From contig CANXME010002107.1 in NCBI GenBank assembly GCA_948144175.1, forward strand, positions 496,001-560,000: a stretch of 64,000 nucleotides of DNA, in the 5' to 3' direction. This DNA is from Closterium sp. NIES-65. Its lineage: Eukaryota > Streptophyta > Zygnematophyceae > Desmidiales > Closteriaceae. Below are positions 1 through 10,300 of the stretch, piece after piece. The notes below the pieces were generated by a model that saw nothing but the letters and a program-made list of their open reading frames with translations, did no database searches and was not told the DNA's origin. Every line of letters begins with the position of its first letter. Position 1 is the first letter of the stretch. Made by a program: the position numbers and the translations under genes.

Positions 1-85
1 GAGGAGGATGGCAGCACAGTAATGGGGCGCATGGAGGCAGCACAGCAAGGCGGCGCATGGTAGGCAGCAGGGCAAGGCAGCTAGC

Positions 86-134
86 TACCTGGGAAGGTCT
101 GGTCTGGCCGAGAGTCACCTTCTGGCCGTACTTG
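86..134 (-). pseudogene. Truncated duplicate of the WRKY core exon
   Basis: On the minus strand this stretch encodes KYGQKVTLGQT again, a near copy of the core encoded at 268-372, and it also ends near a GT (GGTAGC). It lacks the upstream WR and MDGWEW residues. Homology starts exactly where a degenerate palindrome (135-152, minus-strand TTTTGAGTCGACTTAGAA) ends. It lies downstream of the true core exon, inside what should be the following intron. A residual tandem exon copy is more likely than a used exon, because including it would duplicate half of a DNA-binding motif. Confidence 0.6.
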
Positions 135-152
135 TTCTAAGTCGACTCAAAA
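135..152. repeat. Degenerate TTTTGAG-N4-CTCAAAA palindrome
   Basis: The minus strand reads TTTTGAGTCGACTTAGAA, 16 of 18 positions of the perfect palindrome at 9524-9541. It sits exactly at the 5' boundary of the duplicated WRKY exon fragment. Confidence 0.6.
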
Positions 153-175
153 CTTGAAGAAGGGGGGTATGGCAA

Positions 176-262
176 GCAGCAGGGCAGCAGGGCAGGGCAG
201 CAGGGCAGGGCAGCGGGGCAGAAGGGCAGGGCAGCGGGGCAGAAGGGCAGAAGGGCAAGGCA
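176..262. repeat. G-rich minisatellite (GGGCAG units) in WRKY intron
   Basis: Irregular tandem units of about 9-16 bp built from GGGCAG, CAGGGCA and GAAGGGCA fill the intron immediately downstream of the WRKY core exon. No coding signal is seen. Similar GGCAGCA units continue at 1-80. Confidence 0.7.
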
Positions 263-267
263 GGTAC

Positions 268-3039
268 CTGGGGTAGGTCTGGCCGAGGGTGACCTTCTGA
301 CCGTACTTGCGCCACTCCCACCCGTCCATCGGCATCTCCGGCGCTGACGGCTTCGATGACGGCATGCGCGGCCTGGCAAGAGGGAAGGGAGGGCGGGAGA
401 AAGAGGGTTAGAAAAGGACGGTACGGAAGTGTGGTGGGGAAGGGTGGAGGAGTCACACGTGCATGGGAGTTTTTCAAAGATCTTAGAGCACAATCACGCA
501 GACCACCTATGGCGCCTATGCATTAAACACCTCTCATGCAACACGCACCTCTTATGCAGCACTGCTCCATCGTCACCGTCCTCCTCTGCACAACCCCCAC
601 CACCGCCACCACCCCCACCGCCACCAGCAGCGCCAACAGCAGCAGCCGCAGCACTCCGCTTTGTCCCGCCCCCACTCCCACTCCCTGCGCCTCCGCTTCC
701 GCCTGCTTTTACACCCTCACTATCTCCCCCCTCACCCGTGCCCTTGCCCCCGTCCTTCCCCGCATCCTTCCCCGCGCCCCCTCCCCCTCCTCCCCCGCTC
801 CATCCCTGGAACCCCCGCCCTTCCGCGTGCGGGTGGTTCCCCGCGCCCCCTTTCCGCTGCCCCGGGTGCTGCCCCGGGTGCTGCCCGTGCTGCCCCGCGT
901 GCTGCGGCGGCGCATGCACCTTCTGCGCGCCCTCGGTTGGCGGAAGCTGTTTCTGCGCCCCCCCTTCAACCCCCAGATGCGATTTCTGCGGCGCCTCAAA
1001 GCCCTGATGCTGCCCCGCGCCCCCTCCCGCCGTTCCGCCCCCTCCCGCGGACATCCATGCGCTCGCTCCGCCACGTCCTCCCTCCTTGCCTTCCGCGGAC
1101 GGCACAGGCGGAGGGGGCGCGGGGGACCCCATCCCCCCTGTGCTACCCCTCCCGCCCATGCTTCCCCCCATCGGGGGGGGATGATGCATGGCGTTATTTC
1201 CCCCCGGGCGCGGCCAGAACGCGAGCCCGTGCGGAGACATCCACATCGGCGGAAGCACAGGGGGACCTGGAACCCCCGCGCCTCCCGCTCCTGCCGCCGC
1301 CGAACCAGGGGCTCCGGGCGCCGCCGAACCTCCTCCGCCGGAGCTGCTCATCCCGTCCGCGTCCGAAGGCCCGGGGGCGGATCCGAGCGGCGGAAGCGGC
1401 GGGTGCGCGGAGCCCGGGGGGCGGAAGACGCCGTGCGGGGGAAGGACTCCGGGCGGCGGCATTGGGAACATCCCGGGCGGAAACGGCATCATTCCGTGGT
1501 GGCTCATTCCGGGGTGATTCATGCCGTGGTGATTATTCATCCCGTGATGATTGTTCATCCCGTGGTTCAGCTGCTGCAGCACTGACGCGACGACGTCGCC
1601 CACGCTGCGATCCGAACCAAGGTTCATGTCGCCAAGCATTCGCAAATGCATCCCCAGCTCCTCGGGAGTGGGTCGCCCCGACGCTCCCGCTGCCGCTGCC
1701 GCGCGAAAAGCGGCGGACGCGGCGGCTGCAGCAGCAGCGGTGCCGGGATTGGCCGGAGCGGATGCGTCGGTTCCGTTGCCCGCAGCAGCGGGAGAAGCGT
1801 TGGCGGCAGCAGCGGATGGGACGGCGGAACGCGCGGGAGAGGAGGGATGAGTGGCGGTCTGACCGTTGGGATGGTCGGGGGGGAACGATGCCGCGTTGTC
1901 GCCGTTGCTATCCCCGTTCTGCTGCTGCTGCTGCTGCTGATGGCTCTGATTGTGGTTCTGAAGCGGATTATTGTGATGCTGCTGCTGCTGTTGCTGATGA
2001 GGATGCGGATGCTGCGAGTACGAGTTGTCCTGTTGGTCCACGTGTTGCTCCTCAGCGCAGCGCGAGTGTGGGGGCGATGCCACGTCAGCAGGAGGAGATT
2101 CCGCGTCAGGGTTCGGGGGTCCGAGAAGAGCCTGGCAGCTTCCCAGGGCCTCCATCGCTGATTGGACCAGATCTTGAGCTTCTGCCACGTCACTGGGAAA
2201 GGGCAGGGATAACGAGAAAAAAAAAACAACGGAAATAAAGGAGGTGAACGACAAGACAAGGGGACGACGCGAAAGGCATTGAGAGGCTTTGTGCGTCGAA
2301 CGCCCGTCAAAGGTGCCAGGAAGAGACACATTCGAACCACAGCGGACAACTATGCGAAGATTGTAAGCAGAGCTGTCGAAGCCTCGAACATCCTCGCCAA
2401 AGAAGACGAAGACAACGGCGAAGGCGACGGCGACGGTGAAGACAAAGGCCAAGGGGAAGACAAAGGCCAGGGGGGAGACAAAGGCGACTGCGAAGACGAA
2501 GACAAAGGCGAAGACGACGACGAAGGCGAAGGCGAAGACGAAGACGAAGAACATTAGTTCGACTTCGGAAAGCCGCGTATTGAAAAGTTTGCATCAAGTA
2601 AAGCAAAGAACGTGCTCCTCAGCTCACCGTCTAAGGCTTTCATCGAAGTCCGAAATTGCTTGACCCGGAAACACAACCACTGCTTATCTTAATTCTGACA
2701 AAAGCCTCACAACGAAAAGGCTGGCCACTCACAGGCGGCGGCTCTCATCAAAGTCCGGGTCCGCTTGTCCCGGAAATTGCCGGCCTTCAACTTATTATGA
2801 CAGAAACTTAACAGTGAGAAGGCTACTCACCCGCTAAGGCTCTCATCAAAGTCCGGGTCCGCTTGTCCCGCGGATTGCTTCGCCATCTCAACACGTAGAT
2901 ACATCGTATTAGCGTGCTTCATCAGCACCTTGGTTTGCGAGTTTGCCAGCGTCGTCGCGTCTAGAAGCTTCTTACACAGCGTACTTAGCGACTCTAATTG
3001 GGTCTCCATGGTTGGAGCGTGGATCGACTCGCCGGACAT
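268..3039 (-). CDS. WRKY transcription factor, 5' part (three exons; zinc-finger exon beyond the left edge)
   Basis: A WRKY-family DNA-binding protein, expected to bind W-box promoters in the nucleus. Proposed exons on the minus strand are 2831-3039, 549-2192 and 268-372. Every junction is GT-AG and phase-consistent (phase 2 at both introns). Exon 1 gives about 70 residues of helical, Leu-rich sequence from ATG 3039 (an alternative ATG is at 3009). Exon 2 is low-complexity with His, Gln, Ala, Gly, Pro and Met-Asn-His-His repeats. Exon 3 ends with DGWEWRKYGQKVTLGQTYPR, and the intron falls directly after the conserved PR, the standard intron site of many plant WRKY genes. The CCHH/CCHC zinc-binding half must lie left of position 1. 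The heptad WRKYGQK is canonical; the disordered N-terminus is unusually long. The link between exon 1 and the WRKY core rests on phase only, so exon 1 is the least certain part. Confidence 0.75.
2395..2552. repeat. GAAGGCGAAGAC-type hexamer repeat
   Basis: A degenerate 6-bp repeat (GAAGAC, AAAGGC, GACGGC) on the plus strand, lying in the proposed first WRKY intron. It keeps an open frame on both strands only because of the hexamer periodicity. Confidence 0.7.
2620..2800 (-). repeat. Two extra tandem copies of the end of WRKY exon 1 with donors
   Basis: The 3' end of exon 1 (encoding DPDFDESL, donor after 2831) recurs as copies ending at 2733 (donor GTGAGT) and 2628 (donor GTGAGC), spaced about 98 and 105 bp. 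All three donors cut in the same phase. Neither extra copy has a convincing acceptor in front of it, so they look like decoy or relic donors rather than cassette exons. Confidence 0.75.
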
Positions 3040-5759
3040 TAATCTACAGTGTAGGCGGCTCGGCTGATTTCCGAAATAACTCTACCGGGTAGCTAAACGC
3101 TATCTTGCGTTTTCAAGTTGTGCGAGTCCAGGTCTTCGCACGATATTACGCGGTTGGTCCAGATCCAAACTCTCACTCAATTCAAATTCCTGCAATATCC
3201 AGCTCCCCAAACCTTTTCCAATTCTTACTGACAGTAAAAGTTAAATTAGCTAAACGTTGCCAAAAAGGAAGGAAAATCTGGGGGGAAAGGTACGGGAAGA
3301 GACAGGATGACGAGCAGGTGCGGGGAGGAAGGGAGAAACGCCACCGAACGCGAGACAACAAGCCTAAGCTGAGACATACGACAAAAAAAGTGGAAAAGAA
3401 AAGGAGATCCGGAAATCGAGTTCCTAAAATACTAGCCGTCTATGCGGGGCGCCATGACCCTTGCAAGCGGAAGCGCACATCCAGGGTTACAGAAACCACA
3501 GCTCACCACACACAGGAGCACCACACGTTCACACATCAATCATCAAAACGCGAGAATTGGGAAAGAAAGCAGAAACAATGACAGAGCAGGAGAGAGTCAA
3601 GACGTTCTTCTAGTGTCTCGGGATCTGCGAGCGGTCAAAGACGTTCGTGAGGGTTTGGTGAGTTCCCTTTGCTCCCTAACCGCCAGGTCCAGGTCTGGTA
3701 ACTGGTGGTGAGGTGAGTGGCCCCACCCGCGGCAAAGTTTTCTTGCTTGCTGGAGGTGACCAGTAACCACTGACCTGTCCGAGACTCCCCTAACCAGCCT
3801 ACAGTACAATTTTATCTCGCCTCCCTCAACCAAGCCCGGTCTTCCCCAACCTGATCCACCCAGACCATATTCCACGTCAGGTGCTCGACGACGAGGCTGC
3901 AGTTCTTCATGGCTGCAGCTTGCCGAACCAGACTTGCTTAGTTTTGGGGGTGGAGGTAAGGCGTGATGTGTGGTGTGGATATGTTTCAGGGCCGTAGTTC
4001 GAGCCAGGAGATCATGTGGAGCTGTATCACCTGTCGACGCAGTCAAAGGGCGGTTGAAAGAGCTGTATCCGTCGATGTAGGCACTCGAACGGTGGAGATT
4101 ATTTCTGAATACAGTAAACTGTATTAAAGTGTGGGATGGATAGTGGCTTGTACGGCTTGGATTAGCTGACAGGATTGCTTTGATCGGTGGCGATGTGCTT
4201 GCTGGCCAGGAGAGTCTGATTGGTCCAGAAAATTCCTGGGTTTCCAAGGGCAATAACAATCACTGGGAATCGTTGTCAAGTGAAAACCCTCGTGTATTTT
4301 GAAGTGCAATGCGTTGAAGTCGACTTTGCAAACCCAGGTTGCTCCCAGGGGTTTGCCGTGCCAACGAAAACCCCAAGGGTCTAGCGCGAAACTGGGCGAA
4401 AGCAAACAGCCCAACTCACAACAAGTCAACTTCTTCTCCCGCCACCCAAAGGTCAACCCTACAAAGGTTGAACAATTTGGGCAGGGAATAATCAAAACCA
4501 ATTCAGCTGCAGTATTGCTGAACAAACATCGCATATTTTGTCTCTTCCCTCCTTGAAAGGACATGCCCCCACACCCTCCCAGGTTTGTTTTCAAACCTCT
4601 ATCTCTGCTTCGGCAAAACCCACAAGTTCCAGTCAGCTATGTTGCTTTTTATGGACCGCGTGGTCTGTATCTGGACTTGTTTTGAAGAAAAGGGTGGCTA
4701 CCCGAGCTCTAGAAAAAAGGAATTGGGAGAGTGAAATACAGCTGATGCTCACCCCATGCGCGCGAATTTGCCTTGCGCCGGATGGACACGCTGCACCCGA
4801 GGTTGTTTCCCCAGCTTCATGCACCCACATTACAAGCGCGTCAAGCAGAAGAGACCGAAGTCAAGCAGAAGAGACTGAAGTCAAACTAGGTAACTAGGTA
4901 GCAGGGTCTTGTTTATAAGCACATGCGAATTCTTTTTAGCTTGCTGCGAAATTGACGAACTTATGCGAAACGCACGATACAGCTTATATGCCCCCTTCAC
5001 AAGGCAACCGGGAGGGGCTCAAACAGGCATCAGGAGTACGTCAGCATTTGGTGGTTGTGGAAGTGTTGGAAGCTTCGGGCGGTCAAGTCCTTCAACGCCA
5101 CGGTGTTTGAGCTGCCCAGCAGTGACAGCGTGTCCAGAAAATCGTGGCTAAACCAATTCTTGATTGCCAGCACAGCGTGATCATGTAGCTAGCGTCGCAA
5201 GTCGTCGCCAGCCATGCTGTGCTGTACGTAGGACTAGGGAGTAATCCGTGTCGCCCCCACCCCTTCTTGGGAATTCTCGTTATTAGATCTGTGCTCTAAA
5301 TCTCCGGATAACGAAACGTGTTTGCTCATTCCCATATTGAATTACTAAAGCATTCGTAACGGCTGGTACAACTTTTCGAAACGCGCGGTTCCGCGAACGG
5401 GGTTTCGGTGATATTGTACCCACCACCATGCGAATTCGTGGGGTTTCCTCTGTCGCCAATGACCTGGCCCGCGTGCGCCAAATTCGAGCCTCTGCACGGT
5501 TTTGCACAGTCGGCATGTCGCTCCACCAGCCGAATCGCTTTTCAGAAATCCAAATTCCGAATTCGCTCCATGCAACCACCATCCCCCTAGTCTCCCAAAG
5601 CTCGGAACGAGACAAACAAAGATTACACAGCAGCAGAAATCAGCTCAATTTCCACAACAATTTCCAATGCGCTGGCTCATAGAATGCTCTTCTGCTTGAC
5701 GCTCATCCCTACAAGTCCACTCACTCTGCATCCGAAAATCCTCGTCCGAAATCAGCTGC
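3040..5759. other. Intergenic stretch, no supported gene
   Basis: Only short, mutually overlapping reading frames occur, with no recognisable domain (the longest runs about 160-220 codons, for example 3597-4259 and 4124-4594 on the minus strand). A 20-bp unit is repeated twice near 4850-4890. I see no RNA gene. Promoter sequence for the divergent WRKY and 5760 genes is presumably here. Confidence 0.5.
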
Positions 5760-6470
5760 ATGTCCGCTGCGCCCCACGGACATAAGCAGCCCGCCATCAT
5801 GGCGCTCCCGTCTCAACCCAAACGCGTTCGACATCGATACGGCCCCAACATCCGCAAGAAGCTTGACGCTTTGGGAAACCCCACGCCGACAACGGATTTT
5901 CCCGCTGAACCTTCCATCTTCTCTTCTATCGCCTCCTGGATTTCTCGCCGCCTGCGTCCCTCCTCCAGAGACGCTGATAGTACTAAGCATCGTGCCACGA
6001 ATTCCAAGCCGTCCATGCCCTTTTCCAGACGGAGAGGTAGAACGAGTGCGCCTCACGGGGACGGAAGCAGCGACGCCGTAACTCTGCACTCCGTTGGCGT
6101 CAGCGGGATGTACGACGACGAAGGCGAAGACTACGACGGGGATGAGCGAAGCGAGTGCTCTTCGTGGACGATGACACAGCATCCTGTCGCGTCGACTCCA
6201 GGAACTGAGCGCCGCCAGTCGAGCCGGCGAACAAGGAGGTCGACGGCGAGAGCGACAACGAGTTGCTGGGATTCGCGGACGGCATCTGTGGGATATTCTG
6301 TCAAAGGTAGTAAGCTCTTCGCTTACCCTGCAGCTTCTGCCCGCGTGTACGACGAGTCGCTCCTTTCGGACGATGAATCGATCGCGATTGGGAACCGTGA
6401 CGGTAACCAGGTACCCGGCTCGCCAATGAGCACCGCTTCGTCTGACAGTGTTTCGTGTGCTGGGAACTAA
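5760..6470 (+). CDS. Hypothetical 236-residue protein, basic N-terminus and acidic Ser-rich C-terminus
   Basis: A single uninterrupted frame from ATG 5760 (a second ATG at 5799 has the better context ATCATGGCG) to TAA 6470. The first 90 residues are basic and Pro-rich with a possible amphipathic segment (IFSSIASWISRRL). Residues 115-135 form an acidic patch (YDDEGEDYDGDE), then an Arg/Ser-rich stretch, then an acidic Ser-rich tail (SLLSDDES). No signal peptide or membrane segment is visible and I do not recognise the family. Support comes from length, codon use and an AATAAAA-type poly(A) signal about 330 bp downstream (6798). The basic and Ser-rich blocks would suit a nuclear or regulatory protein, but that is inference. 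Confidence 0.5.
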   Translation: MSAAPHGHKQPAIMALPSQPKRVRHRYGPNIRKKLDALGNPTPTTDFPAEPSIFSSIASWISRRLRPSSRDADSTKHRATNSKPSMPFSRRRGRTSAPHGDGSSDAVTLHSVGVSGMYDDEGEDYDGDERSECSSWTMTQHPVASTPGTERRQSSRRTRRSTARATTSCWDSRTASVGYSVKGSKLFAYPAASARVYDESLLSDDESIAIGNRDGNQVPGSPMSTASSDSVSCAGN

Positions 6471-7261
6471 GGGAAGATGCGGCGTTATCCGTTCACGAGC
6501 TTTTCAAATCGACAGTGTGTACAGCTGCTGAGTTGCAAGAGACACGACCTTGTTAGCAAGTGACGGTAGCATCACCTTGTGAAGACAAGCCCTCAGAATC
6601 TTCCCCTTTCCTTCTATTTCAGAAGATTCCCTATCTACATACATGATGGACGCTTGCAGCTGGTGTGCTGTGCTTTGGTAGTTCAGATATTAGGTAAGTA
6701 CGATTTAGAAGTATCTGTGCATTCATTTCAACCTACTGCTTAGTTTGACATTCAGTTCAGGTGGAACTGATAGACTCTAAAAATATTACCTTGACTCAAT
6801 AAAAACATCTCATTAAAAGAAACAAGGATGTGTATGGTCAATGTACGTAAACTAACATGTTGCAGATCACAGGTGACACTCTTATGGGGTCTGAAACTGT
6901 AGTATTGTACGAAACCACTCTATTGCTTTTGTTTCGCGTATAGAAAATACCGCTGAACAGTGAAGATGCTTCAGACGTTGCTGACATGGCATGAGGTTAG
7001 TGGCAACCAATTGACCAATAGCGAAGGGCTCAGAAAGGCATAAGCCACGTCAGAAACCTCTAAAATTTTTTATTTCTTTCCTCGCCTCTTCTAGTAACCA
7101 TGCCGCAGCAGGTGCGAAAAAATGGTCGCAGGTCGCCAAAACTTTCACCAGCAGCGACAGGATTCCGTGAATCATGTAGAAGCAGTACCACGCCGCCATA
7201 TGCTTTAGGGCGACGACAGGTTGTAGAACTTTTTGTACGCCCACTACGGTTAACTTCGTTT
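6471..7261. other. 3' flank of the hypothetical gene and intergenic DNA
   Basis: AT-rich sequence with a CAATAAAAACATC poly(A)-like signal at about 6798. No coding frame with recognisable features is seen on either strand. Confidence 0.4.
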
Positions 7262-7310
7262 CAACACGGTGAAAAGCGGTAAGTTTCGAGAAACGCTTTT
7301 CACCGTGTTG
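7262..7310. repeat. Perfect 17-bp inverted repeat enclosing a GTAAGT donor
   Basis: Arm CAACACGGTGAAAAGCG (7262-7278) is perfectly complementary to 7294-7310, with a 15-nt loop that starts GGTAAGTTTC. It lies upstream of the NiCoT gene. It could be a miniature inverted-repeat remnant or a hairpin in a 5' UTR or intron; its function is unknown. Confidence 0.8.
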
Positions 7311-7388
7311 GACCGTCCTGAACCATGTTATAAGAACCCATGTAGAAATGTAATCCACTTAGAGAAATGTGCTCCATGTTTGGAAGCC

Positions 7389-10300
7389 ATGCCAGGAAGC
7401 TCCGCGGATCTTCAGCTTTCGAGTAATGAAGATGAGGTAATGTGCAGTGAAGCTCGTGCGATGTTGGATCTCGCTCCAAATGAGTTGGAACGAACCCGAA
7501 ATTTTAGTGTTAAGCGCCCTTAATCTCGTCGCGACTCTCTTGGACTACGTCGTGAACTGATTGAAAGGCGTAATACGGCTATAATAGATCCACAGGATTC
7601 AGTTCGTGCTGTGGCTCCCCCTATTGTCACATCAGCTGCAATGTTCGAGGAGACTGGCGATCCAAGTGTACATTGCGGCCACGGTCACAGCACTTCAGGT
7701 GCTTCGTCAGGTGTTTCTACATGTGCATTTTCAGATTCCCAGCCACAGAAATCCCAGCAATTCCCGGCCAATCAGCCCATAGGAGGCTCCCAGGAAGGAT
7801 CAGACATCTGTTCTCTCAACGTGCGACAAAATCTCTCTTCCTTCAATCAATCGGTCGACACTTCTTCAATGGTGTCTGTCTCGAGTCCCACGTCGAATTC
7901 GTGCAATCTATTGGTTGACATTCCAACCGCCGCGTATGACTCGTTTCGCGCCGCTTCCCCCGACCCAGAAGCTTCTTCTTATGCCGAACCGCCATTTACC
8001 AAAGCTTCCTCAGGCACTTCCTCACCGCTGCTTACCAAGCCTAGCTGGCTGGTCAAGGTCCGCGGCGCGCTCACCCCGCGCGAGTGGATAACCGTCGGAT
8101 GCCTCGCCGCCGCGATCTGCGCGCTGCACGTTATTGGCTGGGGCACGCTGATCGTGTTCGTGGTTCCCGGGCATTACGCCTTGGCAGGCGGGGGCGGCAC
8201 GTTCGGCGTGGGTCTGGGAGTGACGGCGTACATGCTGGGGATGCGGCACGCGTTCGACGCGGATCACATTGCAGGTACGTAAGAAGGACTTTGCGGGTAA
8301 CTTGGGAGGCACGTTCGGCGTGGGTCTGGGAGTGGCGGCGTACATGCTGGGGATGCGGCACGCGTTCGACGCGGATCACATTGCAGGTACGTAAGAAGGA
8401 CTTTGCAGGTAACTTGGGAGGCACGTTCGGCGTGGGTCTGGGAGTGGCGGCGTACATGCTGGGGATGCGGCACGCGTTCGACGCGGACCACATCGCAGGT
8501 ACATATGAGCTTCATTGCGGGAAACTTTTGAGCCGCCTCCAAGGGTATGGGAGTGACGGCGTACATGCTGGGGATGCGGCCCGCTTTTGACGCCCATCAC
8601 ACTGCATGTGAAGCAATCTTATTCGAATGCAACCCTTGTCCGAGATGGGAAATTCTGGGATTGGACACGTGGGAGAGTGAGAAAGGGGCGAGGGGGGGGA
8701 CGGGGGAAGAGGGATGACGGAAGAGGGACGAGGAAAGAGGGACGAGGGAAGAGGGATGTGGGGGGTTGTGAGAGTGGGGGGAGTAGGGGGGTGTGAGTGG
8801 GTTGGGAGAGGTGAACTGTGACACTGGCTTCGCCTTACTCCCTCCTCCCCGACCCCCTTCCTCACCCCACACCCCCTACCCGCATCCCCCCCCTTTCCCT
8901 CCTCCCTCCTTCCCCTGCCTCGTCCAATCAGCGATTGACAACACGACGCGCAAGTTCCTAGCGGAGGGGAGGAGGACGCTCACAGTGGGGTTCTGGTCCG
9001 CCCTCGGCCACTTGACATATGAGCCCCTAGGCCACTCCTCCGTTGCCCTCCTCTCCACCAGTGAATTGTAGGGCGAATGGGGTGGCAAGCGGGGAGAAAG
9101 GACCCTACGCGCTCCTTCTCCTCCCCAACTCCACCTCAAACTCCATCTCATTCCCCTTCTTTAAACCCTCTTTTCTCCCCCTTTCCACCCCTTGCCACCC
9201 CCCCCCTCCCCCGGCCTGTCCCCTGCCTCGTCCAATCAGCGATTGACAACACGACGCGCAAGTTCCTAGCGGAGGGGAGGAGGACGCTCACTGTGGGGTT
9301 CTGGTTTGCCCTCGGCCACTCCTCCGTTGTCTTCCTCGCTGCGCTCATCATCGCTGTGGGCTTTAAGGCCTTTGCAGGAGAGGTAAAGATCGGGCTTTAA
9401 GCCCTTCTGGCGGGGTTCTGGTTCGCCCTCGGCCACTCCTCCGTTGTCTTCCTCGCTGCGCTCATTATTGCTGTGGGCTTTAAGGCCTTTGCGGGAGAGG
9501 TGATTAAATGTATGTGGCTTGCCTTTTGAGTCGACTCAAAATGTGGCTTGCCTCACTGGCTAGTCGTTGCTGTGGGGCTGTTTTTTATTTGAGTCGACTC
9601 AAAAACAGGCTAACCGAGCTAGTCGTTGCTGCGGGGCTGTTTTTTATTTGAGTCGACTCAAAAACAGGCTAACCGAGCTAGTCGTTGCTGCGGGGCTGTT
9701 TTTGATTTGAGTCGACTCAAAAACAGGCTAACCGAGCTAGTCGTTGCTGCGGGGCTGTTTTTGATTTGAGTCGACTCAAAAACAGGCTAACCGAGCTAGC
9801 CGTTGCTGCGGGGCTGTTTTTGATTTGAGTCGACTCAAAAACAGGCTAACCGAGCTAGCCGTTGCTGCGGGGCTGTTTTTGATTTGAGTCGACTCAAAAA
9901 CAGGCTAACCGAGCTAGCCGTTGCTGCGGGGCTGTTTTTGATTTGAGTCGACTCAAAAACAGGCTAACCGAGCTAGCCGTTGCTGCGGGGCTGTTTTTGA
10001 TTTGAGTCGACTCAAAAACAGGCTAACCGAGCTAGCCGTTGCTGCGGGGCTGTTTTTGATTTGAGTCGACTCAAAAACAGGCTAACCGAGCTAGCCGTTG
10101 CTGCGGGGCTGTTTTTGATTTGAGTCGACTCAAAAACAGGCTAACCGAGCTCGTCGTTGCTGTGGGGCTGTTTTTGATTTGAGTCGACTCAAAAACAGGC
10201 TAACCGAGCTAGCCGTTGCTGTGGGGCTTCTGCGGGAGAGGTACCCAGCTGAATCTCAATCCAACAATATGACCTCATTTCTGTAAAAGTATATGTGCAA

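Noticed and set aside
661-2238. Plus-strand frame of 525 codons
   Set aside because: It is the antisense of the low-complexity WRKY exon and consists of Arg/Pro/Ala-biased GC-driven sequence with no domain.
3597-4594. Minus-strand frames of 220 and 156 codons between WRKY and the 5760 gene
   Set aside because: They overlap each other, show no domain, and composition is like surrounding DNA; not enough to call a gene.
9591-10230. CRISPR-like regular repeat array
   Set aside because: The 59-bp units abut without unique spacers, the host is a eukaryote, and the array lies in an intron; it is a satellite-like tandem repeat.
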